Positions 36,446 through 44,533 of a stretch of 64,000 bases of DNA are shown here, piece by piece (position 1 is the first letter of the stretch; each line of letters begins with the position of its first letter). The DNA comes from Devosia lacusdianchii. GTDB taxonomy: Bacteria; Pseudomonadota; Alphaproteobacteria; Rhizobiales; Devosiaceae. The position numbers were made by a program, and so were the translations under genes. The stretch spans positions 3,472,001-3,536,000 of the forward strand of contig NZ_CP092483.1 of assembly GCF_022429625.1 (NCBI RefSeq). Reading direction: 5' to 3'. The notes under the pieces were generated by a model. It ran no database searches. It worked only from the letters and a program-made list of their open reading frames with translations, and was not told the DNA's origin.

Positions 36446-36496
36446 TTGACATGTTTCAGCTTTCTCTATTAGTTCGGTATATGACCGAACTAATAG
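36446..36496 (+). promoter_or_regulatory. Promoter with a perfect 13-5-13 palindromic operator for the ROK cluster
   Basis: A consensus -35 TTGACA lies at 36446-36451. Arm CTATTAGTTCGGT (36466-36478) and its exact reverse complement ACCGAACTAATAG (36484-36496) flank the spacer ATATG. The palindrome covers the -10/+1 region and ends at the ribosome site (GGAAG) of the GTG start at 36507. It is the likely operator for the ROK regulator itself. Confidence 0.8.
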
Positions 36497-36506
36497 GAAG
36501 CACAGC

Positions 36507-37721
36507 GTGAGCCAGTCGAATCGCATATCGCGTCAGTTTTCGCTGCGATCCGTGATGGAAGTGATCGTGCAAGGCGGTCCGGTATCGCGCGCCTCGATTG
36601 CTAAACAAACGGGACTGTCTAAGCAGACGATCTCAGAAATCGTGCGGCAGCTCGAAGATGAGGGCTGGGTGCGCGAGACCGGGCGAACCAGCGGCCACGT
36701 CGGCCGTTCGGCAGTCACCTACGAGCTGGTACCCTCCGCTGGCTATATCGTGGCCGTCGATCTGGGTGGCACCAAGGTTCGTGTCGCCATCTGCGATCTG
36801 TCCAGCCACGTCTTCGCCGAGGACAGCGAGCCAACGCATGCTGCCGGCGGAAAAGCCGTGATCGAGCAGATTGCGGCCCTGTGCTGGCGGGTGGCCGAGA
36901 AAGGCGATGTTCCGCGCGACAAGCTGCGGATCGCCGTTGTCGGCGCACCTGGCGCACCTCAAGCCACGACGGGGCGCGTCCTGCTCGCACCGAATATTGC
37001 CGGCTTCGACCAGATGGACGTCGCCGGAGCGCTGGAGAGCGCGCTGGGTTTCGACGTCATGCTGGAAAATGACGTCAACTTGGCCGTACTGGGGGAAAGC
37101 TGGCTCGGCGCTGGCCAGGGCATCGACAATCTAGCCTTTATCGCGCTGGGAACCGGCATTGGCGGCGGGCTCATGCTCAATGGCCAGTTGGTGCGCGGCG
37201 CGACCAATGCCGCCGGCGAACTCGGCTTTCTGCCGTTCGGCGCCGATCCGTTCGAGCCGGAATCGCTGCGGGCCGGCGCTTATGAACGCAAGGTGGCCTC
37301 GCTTGGCATCGCGGCCCGGTACCGTGAACTGGCGGGACACGACGCGACGGTTCCGGCTATATTCGAGCGCGCCAATGCGGGCGACGCCCATGCGGTGACG
37401 GTACTCGACGAAACGGCGCGCTATCTGGCGCGCGGCATCGGCGCAATTGCAGCCATCGCCAACCCCGAAAAGGTGATCCTGGGTGGATCGATCGGCGCGC
37501 GGCCGGAGATGGTGGAGCGGGTGCGGCAGGTGCTGCCCCTGTGCTTCCCCTATCCCGTACAGATCGAGGCCAGCGTACTGGGCAATCACGCGGCGCTAGT
37601 CGGCGCGGCGGCGATCGGGCTCAGCCATTTGCACAATGCCCTGTTTGGCGCCGACAGCCCGGAAGCGCGCATTTCACTGCCGCCGGCCAATGCCGTTTCC
37701 ATGCGCGAGGTGCTGCTGTGA
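36507..37721 (+). CDS. ROK-family transcriptional regulator (NagC/XylR type)
   Basis: A 404-residue regulator. The N-terminal winged HTH (about residues 15-65) contains ASIAKQTGLSKQTISEIVRQL, and the sugar-kinase-like ROK domain follows with VAVDLGGTKVRVAICDL and ALGTGIGGGLMLNGQL. The zinc-site motif usual for ROK proteins (CxCGxxGC) is absent; the corresponding stretch after NAAGELGFLPFG has no cysteines. It therefore probably lacks kinase activity and the standard metal site. The start is GTG 36507. It overlaps the M20 peptidase gene by 4 bases, so regulator and catabolic genes are coexpressed. Confidence 0.92.
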   Translation: MSQSNRISRQFSLRSVMEVIVQGGPVSRASIAKQTGLSKQTISEIVRQLEDEGWVRETGRTSGHVGRSAVTYELVPSAGYIVAVDLGGTKVRVAICDLSSHVFAEDSEPTHAAGGKAVIEQIAALCWRVAEKGDVPRDKLRIAVVGAPGAPQATTGRVLLAPNIAGFDQMDVAGALESALGFDVMLENDVNLAVLGESWLGAGQGIDNLAFIALGTGIGGGLMLNGQLVRGATNAAGELGFLPFGADPFEPESLRAGAYERKVASLGIAARYRELAGHDATVPAIFERANAGDAHAVTVLDETARYLARGIGAIAAIANPEKVILGGSIGARPEMVERVRQVLPLCFPYPVQIEASVLGNHAALVGAAAIGLSHLHNALFGADSPEARISLPPANAVSMREVLL

Positions 37722-38983
37722 GCGCGCTACCCGAACTTCAGGAGCGGCTTTGGGCGGCGCTGGACCGCGACGATGCTGTCACCCTGCTGCGCGGCGCCAT
37801 CGGCAAGAACAGCATTACCGGCAATGAGGCCAATGTCGTCGGCTACCTTGAAACGCAGATGCGCCAGCGCGGTCTGGCCGGTGTCGAGACGGCGGAATTC
37901 GCGCCCGGACGCCCCAATGTTTGGGGGCATCGGGCGGGCTCGGGTGGCGGGCCCCGGCTGCAGTTTATCGGCCACACCGATACGGTGCATGTTGATGGCT
38001 GGCGTGAGCACTGGGCCGGCGATCTCCGCGAGGATCCGTTTGGCGCGCCCGTTATCGATGGTGAAATCTGGGGTCGCGGCGCGGGTGACCTCAAGGCGGG
38101 AATCTGCACCAGCCTCGCCGCGCTGACACTGCTCGACCGCGCCGGTATCAAGCTCAAGGGCGACGTCGCCTTTGCCTTTGTCGGCGACGAGGAAAGCGGC
38201 CAGCCGGGCAGCGGCGTATCGGCAGGGATCAAGGATTACGTGGCACGCATCGAGGCCGGCAGCGTTGGCCGGCCCGACTTCTGTGTTTATGTCGAGCCGA
38301 CCCGGCTGGCGGTCTATCCGGCGCAGATCGGTTTTTTCATCGCCGATATCGCGGTGACCGGAAAGTCGGCCTATTTCGGCGTGCCGGAGCTGGGCCATGA
38401 CGCCCTCAAGGCCAGCCACGCCATCATGTCGGCGCTGTGGGCGCATTCCGATCAAGTCGCCAGTCGAGCTGAGCACGCGCTGATCGGACGTGGCTTTCTG
38501 CTGATTACGACGCTGACCGGTGGTGGTTTCATCGCGGTGCCAGAGGCCTGCACATTGTCGCTGATCCGCAAACTCCTGCCCGGCGAGTCACTCGATGCCG
38601 CAGCGGCGGAGCTCGAGACGGTTATTCGTGGAGCGGTCGCCGATCCGGCGATCAGCGTCTCCATCAACTATCCGGCGGGGCGCGATCATCCGCTGGGCGG
38701 CACGGCGGCCGAGGTCGACACCGGCCACCCGGCTGTGGCCGAACTCAGCACGGCGGTCGCCGCCGCAATGCCCGGCCGTGGTGCGCTGGAGGGCGCGCCG
38801 TTCTGGTCGGAAAGCCCATTCCTGGTCAATCGCCTGGGCATACCGACGGTCTACTGCGCGCCGGGCGACATCCGGAACTGCCACACATTCGAGGAGCGCG
38901 TCAGCGTCGAGGAATACCTCGCCGGGATCGTCGCCTTTGCCAGCTTCATCGCCCGCTATTGCGGCGTGGAAGACCAATCGTAG
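37718..38983 (+). CDS. M20-family metallopeptidase/deacylase
   Basis: A 421-residue dinuclear zinc amidohydrolase of the ArgE/DapE/CPG2 family. The metal His is in FIGHTDTVH, the bridging Asp in RGAGDLKAGI, the general base and metal Glu pair in GDEESG, and the last His in NCHTFEERV. Family members hydrolyse N-acyl amino acids or dipeptides. No signal peptide, so it acts on an imported compound. The GTG start overlaps the ROK stop (GTGA). The binding-protein gene follows after 28 bases. Confidence 0.92.
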   Translation: MSALPELQERLWAALDRDDAVTLLRGAIGKNSITGNEANVVGYLETQMRQRGLAGVETAEFAPGRPNVWGHRAGSGGGPRLQFIGHTDTVHVDGWREHWAGDLREDPFGAPVIDGEIWGRGAGDLKAGICTSLAALTLLDRAGIKLKGDVAFAFVGDEESGQPGSGVSAGIKDYVARIEAGSVGRPDFCVYVEPTRLAVYPAQIGFFIADIAVTGKSAYFGVPELGHDALKASHAIMSALWAHSDQVASRAEHALIGRGFLLITTLTGGGFIAVPEACTLSLIRKLLPGESLDAAAAELETVIRGAVADPAISVSINYPAGRDHPLGGTAAEVDTGHPAVAELSTAVAAAMPGRGALEGAPFWSESPFLVNRLGIPTVYCAPGDIRNCHTFEERVSVEEYLAGIVAFASFIARYCGVEDQS

Positions 38984-39011
38984 GGAACTGTATCTTCAAG
39001 GGAGACTGAAC

Positions 39012-40067
39012 ATGAAAACCACACGTACATTGGCGGCGGCTCTGCTGGCTGCAACACTCCTTGGCCCCATCGCTGCGCAGGCCCAGACCGTCGGGCCGAA
39101 TGGCGAGACCGCGACACCCTCCTCCGAAGTCGCGCTCAGCGATACCGACATCACCGCGCTGACCGGCAAGGGCTACAAGGCGGCGCTGCTCTGGCACACC
39201 TCGTCGGACTTCATCAACGCCGTGTCGGCCGGCGCCAAGGACGAGTTCGCCCGCGCCGGTGTGGAAGTGGTCGTGACCACCGATGCCGGTTTCGACGCAG
39301 CCAAGCAGCGCTCGGATATCGAAACGGCGCTGGCGGCTTCGCCAAACGTGATCCTGTCGCTGCCGCTTGACCCGGTGACGTCGGCCGAGGCCTTCCGCGA
39401 GGCGGTGTCTTCGGGCGTGGAGCTGGTATTCCTGTCCAACCTGCCTGCCGACTATGTGCACGGTACGGATTATGCCGCCATCGTCACCGACGACCTGTTC
39501 CAGATGGGCAAGCAGGCAGCCGATACGCTGGCCAGCGCCATCGGCGGCGAGGGCGAGGTGGGCTACATCTTCCACGATGCGGCCTATTACGTGACCAACC
39601 AGCGCGACCAGGCCTTCAAGACCACGATCGAGACCGACTATCCCGGCATCAAGATCGTTGCTGAACAGGGCATTTCCGATCCGGCACGCGCCGAGGAACT
39701 GGCCAGCGCCATGCTGCTGCAGAACCCCGATCTCGACGGCATCTACGTGACCTGGGCCGAGCCTGCCGAAGGCGTGTTGGCTGCCCTGCGCGGTGCCGGC
39801 AATACCGAAACCAAGATCGTGACGCTCGACCTGTCCGAGCCGGTGGCGCTCGACATGGTCAAGGGCGGCAATGTGGTGGGTCTGGTTGCCGACGAAGCCT
39901 ATGAGCTGGGCCGCGCCATGGCCGCTGCCGGCCTCAAGGGCCTGCTCGGCGAGGACGTGCCGGCCTTCGTCGTCGCCCCTGCCCTCACCGTCACCGCCGC
40001 CAATGTTGCCGAAGGCTGGCAGCAGTCGCTGCATCGCGACGCCCCGGCTTCGGTGCTCGGTCAGTAA
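39012..40067 (+). CDS. Ribose-type ABC transporter substrate-binding protein
   Basis: A periplasmic binding protein of 351 residues, with a Sec signal cleaved near AAQAQ (about residue 25). The PBP1/RbsB fold shows in AALLWHTSSDFINAVSAGAKDEF, ALAASPNVILSLPLDP and ALDMVKGGNVVGLVADEAYELGRA. In this class the ligand is usually a sugar or autoinducer-like molecule, but with M20 and PLP-enzyme neighbours an amino-acid-derived ligand is possible. GGGAG lies upstream of ATG 39012. A strong hairpin follows the stop. Confidence 0.92.
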   Translation: MKTTRTLAAALLAATLLGPIAAQAQTVGPNGETATPSSEVALSDTDITALTGKGYKAALLWHTSSDFINAVSAGAKDEFARAGVEVVVTTDAGFDAAKQRSDIETALAASPNVILSLPLDPVTSAEAFREAVSSGVELVFLSNLPADYVHGTDYAAIVTDDLFQMGKQAADTLASAIGGEGEVGYIFHDAAYYVTNQRDQAFKTTIETDYPGIKIVAEQGISDPARAEELASAMLLQNPDLDGIYVTWAEPAEGVLAALRGAGNTETKIVTLDLSEPVALDMVKGGNVVGLVADEAYELGRAMAAAGLKGLLGEDVPAFVVAPALTVTAANVAEGWQQSLHRDAPASVLGQ

Positions 40068-40073
40068 TACCTG

Positions 40074-40100
40074 CGGGCGGGGGCAAGAAGTTCCCGCCCG
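40074..40100 (+). terminator. Intercistronic hairpin after the binding-protein gene
   Basis: CGGGCGGG pairs perfectly with CCCGCCCG around an 11-base loop, seven bases after the stop and 20 bases before the permease start. No U-run follows, so it is probably an mRNA-stabilising or partial terminator element that keeps binding-protein levels above permease levels. Confidence 0.6.
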
Positions 40101-40120
40101 GCCTCTCCAAGGAGTTCGCC

Positions 40121-41113
40121 ATGGCTGCGCCACAGACCGCCACCGATCCTACGCCGTCGTTCCGGACCCGGCTCACGAGCCTCAACCTGCAGCAATATGT
40201 GGTCTATGTCGGCTTCGTCGTCATTTTCGTTTTTTTCGCGGTCGTGCTGCGCGACAGCGGCTTCCTGACATCGCGCAACCTCATCAATATCGTGCTACAG
40301 ACGGCGCCGGCGACGATCATGGCTATCGGCCTGGTCTTCGCGCTTTCCGCTGGCGATATCGACCTCTCGATCGGGTCCACGGTCGCAGTGTCGGCGCTAT
40401 GCGCCGCCATGGCCATGGCCGCCGTGCCGCAGGCCGGGCTCTTCATCGGAGTGGCCGCAGGTCTCGGGGCGGGGCTGGCGATCGGGCTCGTTAACGGCAT
40501 CCTGGTTGCCTATCTGCGGCTGCCATCGTTTCTGGTGACGCTGGCGACGATGGGACTGTTTGCCGGCGTGGCGCGCTCGCTGACGCAATTGCGCTCGATC
40601 CCGGTGACCGACCCGCTGTTCACCGGCATTTTCGGCTCCGGCTCACTTTTCGGCATTCCGTCGCTGGTCATCTGGACCATCGCCGCGATTGCCATCGGCC
40701 ATTTCGCCTTTCGACAGACACGCTTTGGCGCCCATGTGCTGGCAACTGGCGACAATTCCCGGGCAGCCATGGTCAGCGGCATCAAGGTGCCGCGCGTACG
40801 CCTCGCGGTATTCCTCATCAGCGGCGCCATGGCGGGTCTCGCCGGCCTGCTCTATTCGGGCCGCCTGCAGGCCGCCAAGTATACGCTGGGCGAGACCGAC
40901 CTGATGACGGTCATCGCCGCGGTCATCGTCGGCGGCACGCTGCTCAATGGCGGCAAGGGCTCGATCATTGGTGCGCTTGTCGGCTCGCTGATGATGGGCC
41001 TGCTCAATAACGGGCTCATCCTGATGGGCCTCTCCGTTTCCGACCAGATGATCGTGCGCGGCCTCATCATTCTCGTCGCCGTAGCCGTGTCGCTGCGCGA
41101 AACCGCGCGCTGA
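40121..41113 (+). CDS. Ribose-type ABC transporter permease (RbsC-like)
   Basis: A 330-residue inner-membrane permease with about nine hydrophobic segments. LVFALSAGDIDLSIGSTVAVSA and GRLQAAKYTLGETDLMTVIAAVIVGGTLLNGGKGSIIGALVG are RbsC/AraH hallmarks. AAGGAG precedes ATG 40121. It is encoded in an operon with its binding protein and, after the YhfX-like gene, its ATPase. Confidence 0.94.
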   Translation: MAAPQTATDPTPSFRTRLTSLNLQQYVVYVGFVVIFVFFAVVLRDSGFLTSRNLINIVLQTAPATIMAIGLVFALSAGDIDLSIGSTVAVSALCAAMAMAAVPQAGLFIGVAAGLGAGLAIGLVNGILVAYLRLPSFLVTLATMGLFAGVARSLTQLRSIPVTDPLFTGIFGSGSLFGIPSLVIWTIAAIAIGHFAFRQTRFGAHVLATGDNSRAAMVSGIKVPRVRLAVFLISGAMAGLAGLLYSGRLQAAKYTLGETDLMTVIAAVIVGGTLLNGGKGSIIGALVGSLMMGLLNNGLILMGLSVSDQMIVRGLIILVAVAVSLRETAR

Positions 41114-41123
41114 AGGAGCCATC

Positions 41124-42323
41124 ATGTTTCTCGACGTTCTGCGCCGCCGCAACCCGCGCTTCATCGAAGCCGCCATGGCACTGCACCAGCAGGGCCGCAT
41201 CCCGGCCAATGCCTATGTGCTCGACCTTGATGCAGTGATCGCCAATGCGAAGGTTCTCAAGGACGAGGCCGATCGGCATGGCCTCAAGATTTACGCCATG
41301 ACCAAGCAGGTCGGCCGCTCTTCAAGCTTCTGCCGCGCCGTCATGGCGGGCGGCATTGCCAAATCGGTGGCCGTCGACATGGCCTGCGCCCGCGCCACGC
41401 ATGGTGCGGGCATGAAGGTTGGCCATCTCGGGCACCTGTCGCAGGTGGCGCGGTTTGAGGCCGATGCGGCGGCGGCAACGCTGCGCCCGGATTACTGGAC
41501 GGTATTCAACGCCACCAAGGCCGCCGAGGCGGCGGCTGGAGCGCGCAAGTCCGGCCGCGTGCAAAACCTGCTGGCGCGGATCAAGGCCGATGGCGACACC
41601 TTCTATCGCGGACATGAGGGCGGTTTCGATGCCGACGATATCGTGGCCGTCGCTGACGCGATGGACCATTTGGAGGGCGGTCGCTTTGCCGGCATAACCA
41701 CCTTCCCGGCGCTGCTGTTCGATCAGACCAGCCGCAAGGTGAAGCCGACACCGAACCTGGCGACACTCACGCGCACGGCCGAGGCGCTGCGTCGTGCCGG
41801 TCGTAGCGATATCGAGGTCAATGCACCCGGCACCACCTCGTCGGTGCTGCTGGGGGCGCTGGCCGCGGCGGGTGCAACGCAATGCGAGCCGGGCAATGGG
41901 CTCCATGGCACGACGGCCCTGCACGCAGTGGAAGACCTGCCGGAATTACCGGCGGTGCTCTACCTCACCGAGGTGTCGCACCTCTCGGGCGGCAAGGCCT
42001 ATTGCTTTGGCGGCGGCTTCTATATCGATCCGGTGTTTCCGGACTATCCGGTCAAGGCCATCGTTTCGCGCGAACCGACCACCGATGCGCGGGCGCTGCT
42101 CGATGTCGAAATCCCGCCCCCGGCGGCCATCGACTATTACGCGATGATCGACGCCAACACCGCCCGCGTGCCGGAGCCGGGCGACACCGCCGTATTCGGT
42201 TTCCGGGGCCAGGCCTTCGTGACCCGCGCCTATGTCGTGGGCGTGTCCGGCATATCGACCGGCAATCCGAAAGTCGAAACCATCGAAAACAGCTTCGGTC
42301 ATGCCGAAGCCTGGCCGGTCTAG
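41124..42323 (+). CDS. YhfX-family PLP-dependent enzyme (alanine-racemase fold)
   Basis: A 399-residue protein of the YhfX/alanine-racemase N-terminal-fold group. The PLP lysine is expected in YAMTKQVGRSSSF near residue 58. Downstream KVGHLGHLSQV, EVNAPGTTSSVLLGALAAAGAT and EPGNGLHGTTALHA match the YhfX type, in which the C-terminal domain differs from true alanine racemases. Its biochemical role is not established; E. coli yhfX lies in the unexplained yhf operon with a phosphotriesterase homologue. Here it is placed between an ABC permease and ATPase and with an M20 peptidase, suggesting metabolism of an amino-acid-like ligand. Confidence 0.85.
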   Translation: MFLDVLRRRNPRFIEAAMALHQQGRIPANAYVLDLDAVIANAKVLKDEADRHGLKIYAMTKQVGRSSSFCRAVMAGGIAKSVAVDMACARATHGAGMKVGHLGHLSQVARFEADAAAATLRPDYWTVFNATKAAEAAAGARKSGRVQNLLARIKADGDTFYRGHEGGFDADDIVAVADAMDHLEGGRFAGITTFPALLFDQTSRKVKPTPNLATLTRTAEALRRAGRSDIEVNAPGTTSSVLLGALAAAGATQCEPGNGLHGTTALHAVEDLPELPAVLYLTEVSHLSGGKAYCFGGGFYIDPVFPDYPVKAIVSREPTTDARALLDVEIPPPAAIDYYAMIDANTARVPEPGDTAVFGFRGQAFVTRAYVVGVSGISTGNPKVETIENSFGHAEAWPV

Positions 42324-42331
42324 GAGCCAAG

Positions 42332-43096
42332 ATGACCCAGTCTCAAACGGCGCCGGTTCTGGCCCTCAGCAACATCCGCAAGAGCTTTGGCGGCGTCGTC
42401 GCCATCGAGGATTTCAGCCTCGCCATCGCCCCGGGCGAAATCGTCGCTCTGGTGGGTGACAATGGCGCCGGCAAGTCGACACTGATCAAGATCATCTCCG
42501 GTGTCTATACGCCGACCTCGGGCGACATCGTCATCGACGGCGCGCATGTGGCCATGTCGAGCGCAACCAAGGCACGCGAGAATGGCATCGAGGTGGTCTA
42601 TCAGGACCTGGCATTGGCCGAGCAGCAGTCAGTCTACATGAACCTGTTCCTCGGCCGGGAGCTGACCAAGGGACCGCTCGGGCAACTCGACCGCAAGGCG
42701 ATGATCGCTGAGACGCAGCGGCTGGTCGACGAGCTCGACGTGCGCATCCCCTCGCCGCACGCCACCATTCGCGACCTCTCGGGTGGGCAGCGTCAGGGCG
42801 TAGCAATTGCCCGCGCCACCCATTGGGCCAAGAAGCTGATCCTGCTGGATGAGCCAACGGCCGCACTCGGCGTGGCCGAAACCGCCAAGGTCGAGACCAT
42901 CGTAGCCGCGCTCAAGGCGCGCAATATCGGCGTCTTGATCATCAGCCACAGCCTCGACCAGGTATTCCGCCTCGCCGACCGCATCTGCGTGCTGCGCCGC
43001 GGCAAGCAGATCGGCGTCCGCACCACCGCGGTGACCGACAAGAACGAGATCGTGTCGATGATCACCGGCCTCAACAGCGACAACGCCGCGGCCTAG
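42332..43096 (+). CDS. Sugar-type ABC transporter ATP-binding protein, single domain
   Basis: A 254-residue ATPase. Walker A is GDNGAGKST, signature LSGGQRQGVAIARA, Walker B LILLDEPTAALG. RbsA-type ATPases usually have two ABC domains in ~500 residues; this one has a single domain, like the FrcA/XylG-short group, and would act as a homodimer. ATG 42332 follows GGAGCC. It is the last gene of the ROK operon, and its stop runs into a terminator hairpin. Confidence 0.93.
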   Translation: MTQSQTAPVLALSNIRKSFGGVVAIEDFSLAIAPGEIVALVGDNGAGKSTLIKIISGVYTPTSGDIVIDGAHVAMSSATKARENGIEVVYQDLALAEQQSVYMNLFLGRELTKGPLGQLDRKAMIAETQRLVDELDVRIPSPHATIRDLSGGQRQGVAIARATHWAKKLILLDEPTAALGVAETAKVETIVAALKARNIGVLIISHSLDQVFRLADRICVLRRGKQIGVRTTAVTDKNEIVSMITGLNSDNAAA

Positions 43097-43133
43097 GACA
43101 GGACGACAACGGGACGCCGTGATCGTCCTGTCC
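43096..43133 (+). terminator. Strong terminator of the ROK operon
   Basis: GGACAGGACGA (43096-43106) pairs perfectly with TCGTCCTGTCC (43123-43133), with an additional ACGG/CCGT stem inside the loop. The first arm begins at the last base of the ATPase stop codon. Confidence 0.75.
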
Positions 43134-43202
43134 TCGTCGCGCGGCGCCCCAAGCGCCGCACTCCGGGTCATGGTTCGGCAGAAGACTTGCTGCCTACGCC
43201 GT

Positions 43203-43331
43203 TCATTTGGCCTCGAAAGGCACGAAGTCGCGGCCCGTGAGCCAGGCCAAAGCTGCCACCGGCAGGCGCAGGGCGATCCGCTCGCCGAACAGACGCAGCA
43301 CATGCCAGCGATAGGCGACAGCGGTGCTCAT
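43203..43331 (-). pseudogene. 5' fragment of a second FecCD-type permease gene
   Basis: ATG 43331 overlaps the preceding fragment's stop (ATGA). It encodes 42 residues, starting MSTAVAYRWHVLRL and then a hydrophobic segment, before a stop at 43203. The arrangement of two overlapping FecCD-type genes is usual in siderophore importers, so this looks like the truncated second permease. Too short to function. Identification rests mainly on context. Confidence 0.45.
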
Positions 43332-43498
43332 CAGTGTGCCCGCTTGCGGGTGAGATAGATGAAAATTGGCGCGCCAATCAGAGCGGTGACGATGCCGGTG
43401 GAGATTTCGGCCGGCCGGAACAGCATGCGGGCGGCGACATCCACGACCAGCAGATAGCCGGCGCCGACCACGGCCCCCGCATGCCAGCCGATAGCAGC
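43331..43498 (-). pseudogene. 3' fragment of a FecCD-type permease gene
   Basis: The minus strand encodes about 55 residues with no start: GAVVGAGYLLVVDVAARML, then FRPAEISTGIVTALIGAPIF and a basic tail to a TGA at 43331. This is the conserved C-terminus of FecCD/BtuC permeases. Upstream the frame meets a stop at about 43511, so the rest of the gene is missing. The 524-base gap between the ROK operon terminator and the GntR gene otherwise contains no recognisable gene. Confidence 0.7.
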
Positions 43499-43620
43499 TT
43501 GGCACCAGAATTAATGACTTCATTGTCAAGTTAAGATCGCCACACTCGCGCCAGCGACTATTGAGGCAGCACCCCGGCGCCGGCAGTATCAGCAGTTTGG
43601 GGGTGCTGGCGGCCTTGTGC

Positions 43621-44406
43621 CTACGGCCGCTCAGCGGATCCTGGGGGCGAGTAGATACCCGGTTTCATTTGCTCGAGCTCGAGCGGGTATTTTTGTGGGT
43701 GATGGAGCGACCGAGTCACGTTGATCGGTCGTCCAAGAGCGTCGAAGGCGACTTGGAAGACGTTCAGCACGGCGGTGGCGCCTTCGAGCTTGAGGAGCGC
43801 GGCATCGTCCGGATCGGCATTGGAGGCGCTGAGCACCGTGCGCCCCCCATGCGGTACCAGGCCATATCGATCGCGCAGTTCCGCATAAAGCGATCGGTTA
43901 TCAACCGACCAATCCAGCTCGGCCAGGTTTGGCGCCAGGTCGAGCGGAACCCAGTCATGCCCGATGGCAACCGGCTCGCCGTCGAGCAATCGGAGGCGTC
44001 GCAGCGAGGTGACGGTCCTGTCATGCGTCAGCCGCAGGGCACGGGCAATCTCTTCGTCAGCGCGGATGCGCGCGACCTCGAGAATGCGCGAACCGGGCCT
44101 TTGATTGTGGGCGATGGCCGTTTCGGTGAAGCTGCGCAGCAGTTCGAGCTCGTAGCCCTGCGGCGCACCGCCGCCCGTCGCATAAAAACCCTTGCCGGGC
44201 TGCGCCGTCAGGTGGCCCTCGGAAACCAGTTCCTTGAGTGCCTGGCGCACGGTAATCCGACTGACGCCCAGCGCATCGACAAGCTCACGCTCGGACGGCA
44301 CTTTGCCATTGGCGGGAACCGTGCCGCCGTAAAGCATCTCGAAAATATGGGACTTCACCTGCTTGTAAAGCGGGAGCGGATTGTCGCGACTGACCGCTTC
44401 AAACAT
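43621..44406 (-). CDS. GntR-family regulator with UTRA domain
   Basis: A 261-residue regulator of the HutC subgroup. The winged HTH (about residues 8-72) contains ERELVDALGVSRITVRQALKEL and the wing GHLTAQPGKGFYAT. The UTRA ligand domain covers ~90-250. UTRA regulators in sugar clusters commonly bind phosphosugars. ATG 44406 has AGGCAG upstream; GTG 44430 lacks a site. It is divergent from the GH4 operon, with an inverted repeat between, so it most likely represses that operon and itself. Confidence 0.92.
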   Translation of the reverse strand: MFEAVSRDNPLPLYKQVKSHIFEMLYGGTVPANGKVPSERELVDALGVSRITVRQALKELVSEGHLTAQPGKGFYATGGGAPQGYELELLRSFTETAIAHNQRPGSRILEVARIRADEEIARALRLTHDRTVTSLRRLRLLDGEPVAIGHDWVPLDLAPNLAELDWSVDNRSLYAELRDRYGLVPHGGRTVLSASNADPDDAALLKLEGATAVLNVFQVAFDALGRPINVTRSLHHPQKYPLELEQMKPGIYSPPGSAERP

Positions 44407-44488
44407 GGGTTCTGCCTGCCTCGCGTCCACAGAACAGGATTTCTAAGCCCCTTTCCTATACGCCAATTTTGTTCCTTTACTAGCCCAA

Positions 44489-44514
44489 CTATAGCTGGTT
44501 ATATCCAGTTATAG
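44489..44514. promoter_or_regulatory. Operator between the GntR/UTRA gene and the GH4 operon
   Basis: CTATAGCTGG and CCAGTTATAG flank TTATAT; the arms match at 9 of 10 positions, and the core CTGG-ttatat-CCAG is symmetric. It lies 20 bases before the GH4 start, where it would overlap the promoter and block transcription of both divergent units. Confidence 0.7.
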
Positions 44515-44533
44515 CGAGCTGGGGAGGCTGCTG

